A stretch of 64,000 bases of DNA from Crotalaria pallida. Lineage: Eukaryota; Streptophyta; Magnoliopsida; Fabales; Fabaceae. The translations under genes were made by a program, and so were the position numbers. Positions 45,179 through 57,659 of this stretch are shown piece by piece; the first letter of the stretch is position 1, and the number at the start of each line of letters is the position of its first letter. The notes beneath the pieces were generated by a model. It saw only the letters and a list, made by a program, of their open reading frames with translations, had not been told where the DNA came from and made no database searches. The DNA lies in assembly GCA_037953625.1 (NCBI GenBank), contig CM075652.1, positions 39,550,501 to 39,614,500 on the forward strand. The letters are read 5' to 3'.

Positions 45179-47009
45179 GAACAACCATCTGCTCGAACTG
45201 AGATAGTGAAGTTTCTGGTTGTCCAAGCTTCGTCGGCATACAATGCCTTCCTCGGCCGTACTGCACTCCAGTCTTTTGGTGTCGTTGTATCAACTGTCCA
45301 CTTAGCTATGAAGTTTCCAGGGTCTGATGACAAGGTGGTAACGGTACGTTCTGAACAAGAGCTAGCTCGGAAATGTTACAATATCAGCCTGGGTAAACTG
45401 AAGATTGATGATGAGAAGATTATGCAAGAACCACTCAACAAGGGAAGTGTTAACTTGGCAGATCTTGACGTAAGGGAGGAGGATGAAACTAGGCCAACCC
45501 CTCAGGGAGACTTCAAGAAGGTAATTTTAGGTTTCGACCCATCCCGTTGTGTCAAGATTGGTGTTGGTCTTGTTGAAGAAGTTGAGAGAGAACTGACAGA
45601 ACTGCTCGTAGAAAACAAAGATTTATTTGCTTGGACCTCGGCAGACATGCCAGGAATCGATCCGAATTTCATTTGCCACAAATTAAGCGTGTATCCTGGC
45701 GCTAAGCCAGTTTGTCAGAAGAAAAGGCGGGTCGGAACAGAGAAGGCTCAAGCAACAGAAGAAAAGGTTGCCAAGCTACTTGAAGCAGGGTTCATCAGGG
45801 AAGTGGTGTACACCGATTGGTTGACTAATCCCGTACTGGTCAAGAAGTCCAATGGAAAGTGGAGAATGTGCGTGGATTATACAGACTTGAACAAGGTCTG
45901 CCCCAAGGACCAATACCCACTTCCCTGCATAGACAAATTAGTAGATAGCTCGGCAGGATATCAGAGATTGTCCTTCATGGACGCTTATTCGGGCTACAAT
46001 CAGATCCCGATGTATCCCCTGGATCAGGTGAAGACTTCATTCGTAACTGAAAATGCTACATATTGTTATAATGTCATGCCCTTCGGACTTAAGAATGCTA
46101 GGGCAACTTACCAGCGAATGATGAACAAGGTGTTCGACTCGCTTATCGGGCCCAGAATGGAGGTGTACATTGACGACATGATTGCTAAGAGTTTGAAGGA
46201 AGAAGACCATGCTAAGGATTTGAAAATCATTTTCGGCAAAATTCGGCAGTTCGATATGAGGTTGAATCCGGAAAAATGCACCTTTGGGGTTCCTACTAGG
46301 TCATTCCTCGGGTTTATGCTCACTGAACGAGGAATCGAGGCAAACCCAGATAAGTGCCGAGCCATCCTCGAGATGAAGAGTCCATCTGACATCAAGGGTG
46401 TCCAGCAGCTGGCAGGTCGGGTAGCGGCTCTTTCCAGATTTTTATCCCAATCAGCTCGGAAGGCTCTACCATGGTACCAACTGTTGAGGAAGGAAAAAGA
46501 AAAGACGTTTGAGTGGAACAAGGCATGCGAAAAGGCCTTCACTAACCTTAAGCAATACCTGGCATCCCCCACAATCCTATCTAGTCCTATAACTGGAGAA
46601 ATTCTTTTCCTTTACTTATCAGTGGGTGATTCGGTCGTCAGTTCGGTTCTAGTCCGGGAAGAGTCAGGCAAAGAATCCCCTGTTTATTTTGTCAACCGAG
46701 CGCTTCAAGGACCAGAGTTGAGGTACCAGAAGGTGGAAAAATTGGCTTTTTGTTTGGTTATCACGGCCAGAAGACTACGACAGTACTTCCAGAGCCATCA
46801 CATCAAGGTCAGAACAGCTCAGCCGATCCGACAAATTCTTCAAAAACCCGACTTGGCAGGGAGAATGGTGACTTGGGCCATTGAACTTTCCGAGTTCGAC
46901 ATCACTTTCGAACCAAGGAAGGCAATGAAATCTCAGGTCCTAGCTGATTTCCTTTCCGAGTTTACGGAGCCATCGACGAGCTCAAACTTGGACTGGAGCG
47001 TTTATGTTG
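45179..47009 (+). pseudogene. Tat element pol fragment: protease end, reverse transcriptase, first RNase H
   Basis: Open frame from the breakpoint to about 47009. It shows the end of the protease region (AYNAFLGRTALQSF), the linker (ADMPGIDPNFICHKLSV), the RT (MCVDYTDLNKVCPKDQYPLP, MDAYSGYNQIPM, VMPFGLKNARATYQRMM, catalytic VYIDDMIAKS, GFMLTERGIEANP) and the first RNase H region (SPVYFVNRAL, VTWAIELSEFDITFEPR). It stops at the start of the second, plant-archaeal type RNase H (DWSVYVE), where Tekay sequence is joined. The residues before 45179 in the same frame are reversed LTR A sequence, not the native N-terminus. Integrase resumes only at 61634, so roughly the second RNase H and most of the integrase are deleted. 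Confidence 0.9.
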
Positions 47010-47013
47010 AGCG

Positions 47014-49393
47014 TTTATAGATGATATCCTGATCTACTCAAAGAGTCCAGAGGAACATGCAGAACACTTAAGGATTGTGTTGAAAGTTTTAAAGGAGAAG
47101 CAACTGTACGCCAAACTCTCGAAGTGCGAGTTTTGGCTGGAGGAGGTTAAGTTTTTGGGACACGTGATCTCGAAAGGAGGAATAGTTGTCGATCCAACAA
47201 AGGTTGAATCAGTTCTTCGATGGGATCAACCTAAGACGGTAACGGAGGTCCGGAGTTTCTTAGGACTTGCCGGGTACTACCGGAGGTTTATCGAACGATT
47301 TTCGAAGATCTCCCAACCTTTGACGAAGCTGACCAAGAAGGATCAACCTTTCGTCTGGAACTCGAAGTGCGAAGAGAGTTTCCAGAAGCTGAAGGAGAAG
47401 TTGACGACTTCACCGGTGTTAATCCTACCTGATCCGCAGAAGAGTTTTGATGTGTACTGCGACGCTTCAGGGCAAGGTCTCGGATGTGTGCTGATGCAAG
47501 AAGGCAAGGTCGTGGCATATGCATCAAGGCAGTTGAAGGTGCATGAGGTGAACTATCCGACGCACGACTTGGAGTTAGCCGCAATAGTTTTTGCTCTTAA
47601 GATTTGGAGGCACTATCTCTATGGTACTGTGTTCCGAGTATTCAGTGACCATAAGAGTTTGAAGTATCTCTTTGACCAGAAGGAGCTGAACATGAGACAA
47701 CGGCGATGGACGGAGTTTCTCAAGGATTATGACTTCGAACTCCACTATCATCCTGGAAAGGCGAATAAGGTTGCGGACGCCTTAAGCAGAAAGGCATTGC
47801 ATGCAAGTGCCATGATGATTAAGGAGGCTGAGTTACTGGAAAAGTTTCGGGATATGAGTTTAGTAATGGAAGTCGAGCCAACAAGCTTAAAGTTAGGAGT
47901 GCTGCAGATCACGAATGAGTTTATGGCTCTGATCCGCGAGCGACAACGAGAAGATGGTGAGCTTAGTGAAAAGAAAAGGTTGGCATCTGGAGGGAAAGAA
48001 CTGAACTTTCAGGAGGGAAAGGATGGACTTCTTCGTTTCAAAACGAGGATATGCATTCCAAAGGACACAGAACTTAGAAGAATGATATTGGAGGAAGCGC
48101 ACAAGAGTCGAATGAGTATGCATCCGGGAACAACTAAGATGTATCAGGATTTGAAAAAGTTGTTCTGGTGGTCTGGATTGAAGAAAGATGTGGCTAAGTA
48201 TGTAGCATCGTGTCTGGTTTGTCAGAAGACGAAGGCCGAGCATAAGAAGCCGGGAGGAGAGCTACAATGTTTGGAGGTCCCTCAGTGGAAATGGGATAGC
48301 ATATCGATGGATTTTGTGACAAGTTTACCAAGAACGGATCGGAATTTCGATGCCATATGGGTTGTAGTAGATCGGTTAACTAAATCTGCGCATTTTATCC
48401 CCGTGAATATGCACTATTCGATGGAAAGGCTTGCTCAACTTTATGTTGATGAGGTGGTACGACTGCATGGTATACCATCCAGTATATTGTCTGACCGTGA
48501 TCCAAGGTTTACATCTCGGTTTTGGAACAGTTTGCATCAAGCCCTGGGTACCAAGTTAAAGATGGTATCTGCTTATCATCCTCAAACTGATGGACAAACA
48601 GAGCGAACCATCCAGACATTGGAGGATATGTTAAGAGCGTGTGCTTTGGAGGAACAAAGAAGTTGGGATAAGGTGTTACCGTTGGTGGAGTTTACCTATA
48701 ACAACAGTTATCATGCAAGTATTGGAATGGCACCGTTTGAAGCGTTGTATGGTAGAAAGTGTCAGACCCCACTATGTTGGTTCCAAGTGGGGGAGAACAC
48801 TTTAATTGGTCCAGAGCTGGTACAAGAAACAACTGCGAAGATTAAGTTGGTACAAGAGAAGATGAGGACTGCTCAAGGAAGGCAAAAGAGTTATGCGGAC
48901 AAGAGGAGAAGACCTCTTGAGTTTGCAGAAGGAGAGCATGTGTTTATCAAGATATCCCCGATGAAAGGCGTAGGCAGAGCGTTGAGGACCAAGAAACTCT
49001 CACCGAGGTTCATTGGTCCGTACCAAATCCTTAGGAAGATTGGCCCAGTCGCGTACCAGATAGCCTTACCACCATCTTTGTCTAGTCTGCACAATGTCTT
49101 TCATGTTTCACAACTTCGAAAGTTTGTGCACGACCCCAACTCTATTTTAGATATCCGACCCGATGACCTATCTGTGCGAGAAAACCTAACCCTAGAAGCT
49201 GGCCCGATTTTTATAGCGGACCGCCGAATCAAGCAACTTAGGGGAAAAGAAATACCCTTGGTTAGAGTTGTCTGGGAACACAATGGTGTTCAAGAATCAA
49301 CTTGGGAACCCGAACTACGATGCGTAGTGAATACCCGGAGTTGTTCCAGTAAAGCCGAATTTCGAGGACGAAATTCTTGTAAGTGGGGGAGAG
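47014..49393 (+). pseudogene. Tekay-type chromovirus pol, truncated copy 1 (RT palm to chromodomain)
   Basis: It starts inside the RT catalytic motif (FIDDILIYSK) and continues with RNase H (FDVYCDASGQGLGCVLMQ), integrase zinc finger (HPGTTKMYQDLKKLF...CLVCQK), integrase core (SMDFVTSLP, YHPQTDGQTERTIQ) and the C-terminal chromodomain-like end (VVWEHNGVQESTWE). It is nearly identical to 55323-57703. In contrast to that copy it has no premature stop in the integrase, but a 1-base deletion near 49313 shifts the last residues so the frame runs into the LTR (stop at 49396-49398). A polypurine tract AAGTGGGGGAGAG precedes the LTR. Without gag, protease and most of RT it is dead. Confidence 0.9.
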
Positions 49394-50607
49394 TGTAACA
49401 TCCCTGAACTCTAAGCTCCCTGGTAATTCGTGCTTTGTGGTTTTAATGGTTTTCTTTAGCCTGATGTGTTGGAGTTAATCGTGTTTAGATAGTAATCGTG
49501 ATTAGGATTAGTTTAGACCTAATAAATTAGGTTTAGACTTGAGTGGTTTTAAGTTGATTTGGTTTAGTTAGCTAATGGTTAGTCTTGAGTTTGATTAGCT
49601 TGGGTAATGAATGGCTTAGGAGTTAAGTGGATTAGATTAACCTAATGGGCCTTAAGAGTGTTATTGGGCCATGAAAATGTGCTTGGGCCTTGTGTGTGTG
49701 TGCAAAACCGTGTGGAGTGTGTGTGTGCTAGTGTTGGTCGTGGCATGCATATGTGTGTGAAGCCTTGGAGTGATTTTTTTTGTGTAATGCATGAAGTGGT
49801 GAGGTGTCTAGCTTATATCTCATGCAAGTGGTCAAAGCATGAGGTGTCAACACCACCTTTCTTCCCTTGCAAGAAGGTGTGATGTGTCCACCAAAGCCCA
49901 CCCTTATGCCACCTTTTCTCTTCATCTTTGACCATGTGTTTTATAAAAATAAACACTTGTTGATGAGCCTCATTTTGCTCCCTCTCTCACGCCACCTTCA
50001 TACCAATTCCATTTCATTTCTTTCTTCTTCTTCCTTGCTAAGAGCTCACGGCCACCACCCAATTCACCACCACTCAACCATTTTCTTCCATCAAAAAACA
50101 AGAAAACTTCACATATTCTAAGCCTAGATCAAGAACACACCACATGCATGAATGTTTGAAGCTTAGAAATCCAAAACCAACCCTTCCTTTCTTTGTGAAG
50201 CTCACGGCCTCACCCCACCAACACCCTTGTTCAACTCAAAATTTTACCAAACACAAAGAACCTTGGCATGTTCATACCCTAGCTCATGAATATGCCACTT
50301 GATTGGAGTTTGTGTTGAAGGAAATTCACTCAAACCCAAACCAAGCTCACGGCCACACCATCATCAAAGCACTAGGATTGTTGGCTTGGTTGATCAAGAG
50401 GAGTCTTAGAGTCTTGGAAGCTTAGGAGCAAAGTTTCAAGTGTCTAAGGAGGAGGGAGTTTCTCACGGTTTTGAGAGGAGAAAGCCCTTAAGGTTTTAAG
50501 TTTTTCTTTTGTGTCTTCAAGAGGTATGGAGAGAAGTTTACACACTTGCTAGAATAAGTTTTAAGCTTAGAAACTTTAGGTGAGTCACCATGAGACTCAA
50601 GGGCACT

Positions 50608-50890
50608 AGTTAGATTGATTTTAGGCTTGGAGGCCGAATTTGTGATGAAAATTGGCTTGTGATTGCTTAATGTTCTATGCTGAATTTTGTGCTTATGATT
50701 GTGTTGATGATTATGTTGCTTGTAGTATGTTGTTATTGAAATGTTGAAGAGTTAGATTGATTTTAGGCTTGGAGGCCGAATTTGTGATGAAAATTGGCTT
50801 GTGATTGCTTAATGTTCTATGCTGAATTTTGTGCTTATGATTGTGGGTTGATGATTATGTTGCTTGTAGTATGTTGTTATTGAAATGTTG
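50608..50890 (+). repeat. Tandem pair of about 140-bp units in LTR 1
   Basis: 'agattgattttaggcttgga' starts at 50613 and again at 50754, and the following bases match closely through 'ttgcttgtagtatgttgtta'. The same pair is present in LTR 2 (about 58923-59205). Confidence 0.9.
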
Positions 50891-51158
50891 ATGCTGAAAT
50901 TTCTATGAACATGCTTGTGTTGATGAGAAACCGAATAGGTCATGGCATTAATTGAATGCTTAACTCCCTGAATGAATTAGGTTAAGTGTTGACCCCAAGG
51001 ATTTGAGCCAATTAATCTTTAAGTGACAATTAGATAAGAGGATTAGGTGTTGATCCTCACGGTTTTAGGTTCTAAACCTTGATTAGGAAGTTAACCCAAT
51101 AACTAAGTGATAATTGACCCAATCTTAGACAATCTAAGTAGCACTTAGACCTTGATTA

Positions 51159-51360
51159 GTCAACTAATCCAAGATTAGTTAGACTTAATCCTTGATTAGA
51201 CCTTGATTAGTCAACTAATCCAAGATTAGTTAGACTTAATCCTTGATGAGACCTTGATTAGTCAACTAATCCAAGATTAGTTAGACTGAATCCTTGATGA
51301 GACCTTGATTAGTCAACTAATCCAAGATTAGTTAGACAAAATCCTTGATTTGATCTAATT
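51159..51360 (+). repeat. 51-bp tandem repeat, 4 units (LTR 1)
   Basis: The unit begins 'cttgattagtcaactaatcc' and ends 'aatccttgatgagac'. It contains an inverted pair GATTAGTCAACTAATC. Four units here against six in LTR 2 (59460-59770). Related degenerate GATTAGT words continue to about 51600. Confidence 0.9.
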
Positions 51361-51974
51361 AGTCAACTAACCTCCGATTAGTTGGACTTAATCCTCGATT
51401 GGTAACCCTAATCCCTTGATTAGTCAGCTAATCCACGATTAGTTAGACCTAAACCATGATTAGTCGGATTTAATCCGAGATTAGTCAATTAAGCTTGACT
51501 TAACCCATGATTAGTGAGACTAAACTCCCGATTAGCGAGATTTAGTCCAAGATTAGTGGACTTAGTCCACGATTAGTCAACTAAAGTCAGTTAGACCTAG
51601 TCTTAAGTGATTAGGACTCACTTAACTGAAGTCTTAAGTAGTTAAGACTTGTTTATCAAAGCTTTAGTCACTTAAGGTGACTTAGGTCAAGTAAGTGATG
51701 GGACTTTGACCAAACACTCAGACGTAGACGTGACCTAGAGCTAGTATGGCTCAACTATGTCATCTGTGTGCTTAGATACTTGGATACCTGTTGAATGCCT
51801 ATAGCTGTGTATGTATCCATGCTGGACTGATGTCAATTAGTTATGACATAGTTGGACTAATAATAAACCTGGAACTTGAACATGTGCATGATAACCTAGG
51901 ACTGCAAGAGTTGCATCGATGATATACATGACATGAACTAGGTTATCAGACCAGTCCCAATCTGAGGAACACTG

Positions 51975-52460
51975 CGCCGGTGGAAACACCGTAAGTCGTG
52001 ACACTTACTGCGCCGGATGAACCTGTGAACTGTTTTGTAACTAAACTTGACACTTTCCGATAGCCTGCACAGGGTTCACCGTAAGTCGTGACATTTGCGC
52101 TGGTAGAAATACCGTAAGTCGTGACATTTGTGCTGGTGGAAACATCGTAAGTCAAGCCATATGCGCTGGTGGACGCACCGTAAGTCGTGACAGTTGCGCT
52201 GGTGGAAGTACCGTAAGTCGTGACATTTGCGCTGGTAGAAATACTGTAAGTCATGACAATTGTGCTGGTGGAAACACCGTAAGTCATGTCATTTGTGCTG
52301 GTGGAAACGCCGTAAGTCATGTCATTTGTGCTGGTGGAAACACCGTAAGTCAAGTCATTTGTGCTGGTGGAAACACCGTAAGTCATGTCATTTGCGCTGG
52401 TGGAAACACCGTAAGTCGTGACATTTGCGCTGGCAGACGTGCCGTAAGCCGTGACGTGTT
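51975..52460 (-). repeat. 33-bp minisatellite with open minus-strand frame (LTR 1)
   Basis: The 33-bp unit includes 'gctggtggaaacaccgtaag'. Because 33 is a multiple of three, the minus strand stays open for 174 codons with an 11-residue repeat (TYGVSTSTNDM). On the plus strand nearly every unit carries GTAAGTC, a consensus-like 5' splice site. The unit phase is interrupted once near 52010-52075 by unique sequence. Confidence 0.9.
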
Positions 52461-53221
52461 CTTGGGACACACCGTTCCTCAGATCTGGACCCGGTGGACA
52501 GAGGCCTCAGAGTTGGAGAACATGTTCATGCATCATGCCACTTAACTGGAAGATAATAACTAAACTGGTATGCTCATATGTATATGCATTACTGTTTGGC
52601 TGTTGCTGCTCTGTGTCTGGTTGTGTGTGATAGGGCTTAGGCTTATTCGATTATGCGACTGTGTTAGGCTTACTCTCCCTGCCCTTGTAGGTGATGACCG
52701 TATTCCTGCCTTGCAACGAGATTCGTCCTCTCCCTGATGGCGGTTGGGGTTGGACGAAACCGGTGATCCCGGACTATGGAATAGCTGCAGTGGACCGATG
52801 ACCAGCTCTGATGATACCCTTTCTTCTTGAGTCTTGCTTTTTGTAAAAGTTGTTTTTGGTATTGTCAGAGTGTTTTTCTGATGGACTTGTAACTATTTTG
52901 CATCAGATCTTTTATGACTTATTATCTACAACTAAGGTTCACTTCACGCATCTAAATATTCCGCTTGCTTTTAATAAGTTTTGAAATCCGGCATTCATCC
53001 GTTTATAAAGAACTCGCAATTGAGGGACTAAAGGTTTCATTTATAGAAACATTATTTATTGCGAAAACCCCTCGACTGCTTTTCAACTCCTTTTAACTTT
53101 CCGGATTTCAACTCTCTGATTTTACTCATCAATCGAGTGTTTTAAAAAGAAAAATTTTTCCACCCTAATTTTTAGAAAACCTTACAAGTCCAACTATTTC
53201 GAAACAAATGAGAGCGTCACA

Positions 53222-53366
53222 CCTTGTTGTGGTATCAGAGTTGAAGGTCCTGCACCTGGTCCATAGTAATCCCATAGAGACTAAGATAGTTATATGATTA
53301 GGATAGTTGTAGGATTTCAGTTCCCTTAAGTCTATTGTGATACTTCGCCTCTAGTGCAGATTCACG
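53222..53366 (+). other. Chromovirus leader with primer binding site
   Basis: TGGTATCAGAG (53230-53240) is the initiator tRNA-Met type primer binding site, nine bases after the LTR. The gag ATG is at 53367. Confidence 0.8.
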
Positions 53367-56300
53367 ATGGCAGCTAGGAATCAACATAACTTAGCTGACG
53401 TTTTAGATAGGATCACTACGGTGATCGAGAACATGCAACAAGCTAATCACCCACCCCCAGACCAAGCGGGACAAGTCGAGTTCCGTGGTCTGTCCGAGTT
53501 CCGAAACTGTAACCCTCCTAGGTTTGAGGGAGGTTTCAAACCCGACTAGGCTAACAAATGGATAAGCGAACTGGACAAAATCTTCCAAACCTTGGGATGT
53601 ACGTATATGTTGTTTGGGGAAGCTGAAAACTGGTGGAAGCATGCTGCTCAACTTCTGGCTCACGAAGGTCGGGAAGTCACATGGCAATTGTTCATGGAAA
53701 AGTTTCTGGATAAGTACTTTCCTGAGGATCTGAGACGAAAGAAGGAAGTAGAGTTTCTGCAACTGCAGCAAGGCGACATGACTGTGGGTGAATACACCGG
53801 TAAGTTCGAGGAGTTGCTTAAGTATTCTCCATACTTTCAGCAACACCCTGACGAACGAAGCAAGTGCATCAAGTTCGAGAATGGGCTAAGGCCGGATTTG
53901 AAAGCTGCTTTCAGTTACCAAAAGATTCAGAACTTCTCAACTCTGGTCGACATGTGTCGAATCTACGAAGATGATAAGAGGGCTGAGGAGCTATACCTGC
54001 GAAGTAAGAGGAATCAGCAGAGTTTCGGGTCGCAGAAGCGCAAGGAGTCGAACTATAGAGGCCAAAGGCCGCACTTCAAACACAAGGGTAAAGGCAAGAT
54101 GTCGGGACAAGCAGCAAGTTATCAGGGAAATGCTCCATTGTGCTATAAGTGCAAGCATCATCACTTCGGAGAATTTTGTCGGAAGCCATTTTCTGGTTGC
54201 TACAAGTGTGGAAAGCCGGGTCATTGGTCAAGAGACTGCAGAGAGCCTGAGAAGAACGACTCGAAGGGATCGGTGAACAGACCAGTGGCTAGAGGGAAAG
54301 TGTTTACTCTCAGTGGTGCTGAAGCCAATCAAGCCTCTGATCTCGTGCAAGGTACCCTTCTTCTCAATAGCCAACCTTGTAAAGTTTTATTTGATTCCGG
54401 AGCTACTCATTCCTTTGTTTCATATGAATGCGTGAATCGCTTGAATTTGCCCCTATCCGAGTCACCATATTGCTTTAGAGTAGAAACCCCAACTCATTCC
54501 CCTGTCCTTGCTTCCAAAGTCTGTCTTAACTGTTTGGTCGAGGTATTAGGCCACGTCTCGAGTGTAGACCTAGTCTGTTTACCTCTGTCACAGTTAGATG
54601 TCATTCTGGGTATGGATTGGATGATGAGGAACCGAGTAGTCATCGACTGTGATAGGAAGATAGTCTTGTACAAAGACCTTCAACCCTCGAACCCCGAACC
54701 CAAAGGCTTCATGTGTCTGTTCTCTGTGACGAGGGAAGAAGAGGAGAAAGAGATAGAAGGAATACCGGTGGTAAAGGAGTTTCCGGAAGTGTTCACGGAT
54801 GATGTGCCGGGGTTGCCGCCAACTCGAGAAATCGAGTTTGGTATCGATCTAATCCCAGGAGCTGGCCCAATCTCTATAGCACCGTATAGGATGGCGCCGC
54901 CGGAAATGGCTGAGTTGAAGACACAAGTAGAGGAGTTGCTACAGAAGCAATTGATCAGACCAAGTGTGTCTCCCTGGGGTGCACCAGTGTTGTTTGTGAG
55001 AAAGAAGGACGGAAGTCTGCGTATGTGTGTGGACTATCGGCAGTTGAACAAGGTGACCATCAAGAACAAATACCCTCTGCCGAGGATAGACGATCTTATG
55101 GATCAAGTTCGTGGAGCTTCTGTTTTCTCGAAGATAGATCTAAGAACCGGGTACCATCAGATAAGGATTCGGGAACAGGACATTCCCAAGACGGCGTTTC
55201 GGTCTCGCTATGGGCATTACGAGTATGTAGTAATGCCGTTCGGTTTGACGAATGCTCCTACTGTCTTCATGGATTACATGAATAGGGTCTTCAGGCCGTA
55301 CCTGGACTCGTTTGTAGTGGTCTTTATAGATGATATCCTGATCTACTCAAAGAGTCCAGAGGAACATGCAGAACACTTAAGGATTGTGTTGGAAGTTTTA
55401 AAGGAGAAGCAGGTGTACTCCAAACTCTCGAAGTGCGAGTTTTGGCTGGAGGAGGTTAAGTTTTTGGGACACGTGATCTCGAAAGGAGGAATAGCTGTCG
55501 ATCCAACAAAGGTTGAATCAGTTCTTCGATGGGAACAACCTAAGACGGTAACGGAGGTCCGGAGTTTCTTAGGACTTGCCGGGTACTACCGGAGGTTTAT
55601 CGAAGGATTTTCGAAGATCTCCCAACCTTTGACGAAGCTGACCAAGAAGGATCAACCTTTCGTCTGGAACTCGAAGTGCGAAGAGAGTTTCCAGAAGCTG
55701 AAGGAGAAGTTGACGACTTCACCGGTGTTAATCCTACCTGATCCGCAGAAGAGTTTTGATGTGTACTGCGACGCTTCAGGGCAAGGTCTCGGATGTGTGC
55801 TGATGCAAGAAGGCAAGGTCGTGGCATATGCATTAAGGCAGTTGAAGGTGAATGAGGTGAACTATCCGACGCACGACTTGGAGTTAGCCGCAATAGTTTT
55901 TGCTCTTAAGATCTGGAGGCACTATCTCTATGGTACTGTGTTCCGAGTATTCAGTAACCATAAGAGTTTGAAGTATCTCTTTGACCAGAAGGAGCTGAAC
56001 ATGAGACAACGGCGATGGACGGAGTTTCTCAAGGATTATGACTTCGAACTCCACTATCATCCTGGAAAGGCGAATAAGGTTGTGGACGCCTTAAGCAGAA
56101 AGGCATTGCATGCAAGTGCCATGATGATTAAGGAGGCTGAGTTACTGGAAAAGTTTCGGGATATGAGTTTAGTAATGGAAGTCGAGCCAACAAGCTTAAA
56201 GTTAGGAGAGCTGCAGATCACGAATGAGTTTATGGCTCTGATCCGCGAGCGACAACGAGAAGATGGTGAGCTTAGTGAAAAGAAAAGGTTGGCATCTGGA

Positions 56301-57659
56301 GGGAAAGAACTGAACTTTCAGGAGGGAAAGGATGGACTTCTTCGTTTCAAAACGAGGATATGCATTCCAAAGGACACAGAACTTAGAAGAATGATATTGG
56401 AGGAAGCGCACAAGAGTCGAATGAGTATGCATCCGGGAACAACTAAGATGTATCAGGATTTGAAAAAGTTGTTCTGGTGGTCTGGATTGAAGAAAAATGT
56501 GGCTAAGTATGTAGCATCGTGTCTGGTTTGTCAGAAGACGAAGGCCGAGCATAAGAAGCCGGGAGGAGAGCTACAATGTTTGGAGGTCCCTCAGTGGAAA
56601 TGGGACAGCATATCGATGGATTTTGTGACAAGTTTACCAAGAACGGATCGGAATTTCGATGCCATATGTGTTGTAGTAGATCGGTTAACTAAATCTGTGC
56701 ATTTTATCCCCGTGAATATGCACTATTCGATGGAAAGGCTTGCTCAACTTTATGTTGATGAGGTGGTACGACTGCATGGTATACCATCCAGTATATTGTC
56801 TGACCGTGATCCAAGGTTTACATCTCGGTTTTGGAACAGTTTGCATCAAGCCCTGGGTACCAAGTTAAAGATGGGATCTGCTTATCATCCTCAAACTGAT
56901 GGATAAATAGAGCGAACCATCCAGACATTGGAAGATATGTTAAGAGCGTGTGCTTTGGAGGAACAAAGAAGTTGGGATAAGGTGTTACCGTCGGTGGAGT
57001 TTACCTATAACAACAGTTATCATGCAAGTATTGGAATGGCACCGTTTGAAGCGTTGTATGGTAGAAAGTGTCAGACCCCACTATGTTGATTCCAAGTGGG
57101 GGAGAACGCTTTAATTGGTCCAGAGCTGGTACAAGAAACAACTGCGAAGATTAAGATGGTACAAGAGAAGATGAGGACTGCTCAGGGAAGGCAAAAGAGT
57201 TATGCGGACAAGAGGAGAAGACCTCTTGAGTTTGCAGAAGGAGAGCATGTGTTTATCAAGATATCCCCGATGAAAGGCGTAGGCAGAGCGTTGAGGACCA
57301 AGAAACTCTCACCGAGGTTCATTGGTCCGTACCAAATCCTCAGGAAGATTGGCCGAGTCGCGTACCAGATAGCCTTACCACCATCTTTGTCTAGTCTGCA
57401 CAATGTCTTTCATGTTTCACAACTTCGAAAGTTTGTGCACGACCCCAACTCTATTTTAGATATCCGACCCGATGACCTGTCTGTGCGAGAAAACCTAACC
57501 CTAGAAGCTGGCCCGATTTTTATAGAGGACCACCGAATCAAGCAACTTAGGGGAAAAGAAATACCCTTGGTTAGAGTTGTCTGGGAACACAATGGTGTTC
57601 AAGAATCAACTTGGGAACCCGAAACTACGATGCGTAGTGAATACCCGGAGTTGTTCTAG
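53367..57659 (+). pseudogene. gag-pol: Tekay-type chromovirus gag-pol polyprotein, three premature stops
   Basis: A single frame of about 1430 codons starting MAARNQHNLADVLDRI. Domains in order: gag core (ENWWKHAAQLL, FMEKFLDKYFP), zinc knuckle CYKCGKPGHWSRDC (about residue 280), aspartic protease (LFDSGATHSFVS), RT (YRQLNKVTIKNKYPLPRIDD, KIDLRTGYHQIRI, VVFIDDILIYSK), RNase H (FDVYCDASGQGLG), integrase with HHCC finger and D-D-E core, and a chromodomain-like C-terminus (VVWEHNGVQESTWE ... EYPELF) that is expected to bind histone marks and guide insertion. Stops are TAG 53547-53549, TAA 56904-56906 and TGA 57087-57089; each is one C-to-T or G-to-A step from a plausible Gln or Trp codon. The order RT-RNaseH-integrase marks Ty3/gypsy. 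Confidence 0.93.

Larger units (their letters stand above)
49394..53221 (+). mobile_element. LTR 1 of the Tekay-type chromovirus (3828 bp)
   Basis: It starts TGTAACATCCC and ends GAGCGTCACA. It contains a CT-rich leader (50000-50060), a donor-like AAGAG-GTATGG (50519-50528), a tandem pair of about 140-bp units (50608-50890), a 51-bp tandem repeat (51159-51360) and a 33-bp minisatellite (51975-52460). Neither the ORF at 51946-52470 nor the other short ORFs show codon-level evidence of being genes. Confidence 0.95.

Noticed and set aside
51159..52460. CRISPR-like array of short repeats
   Set aside because: The units are contiguous with no unique spacers and lie in a plant LTR.
51946..52470. 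174-codon Thr/Ser-rich repeat protein on the minus strand, resembling a structural or antifreeze-type protein
   Set aside because: The frame is a by-product of a 33-bp tandem repeat within an LTR. It occurs identically placed in both LTRs and has no promoter or conserved non-repeat domain.
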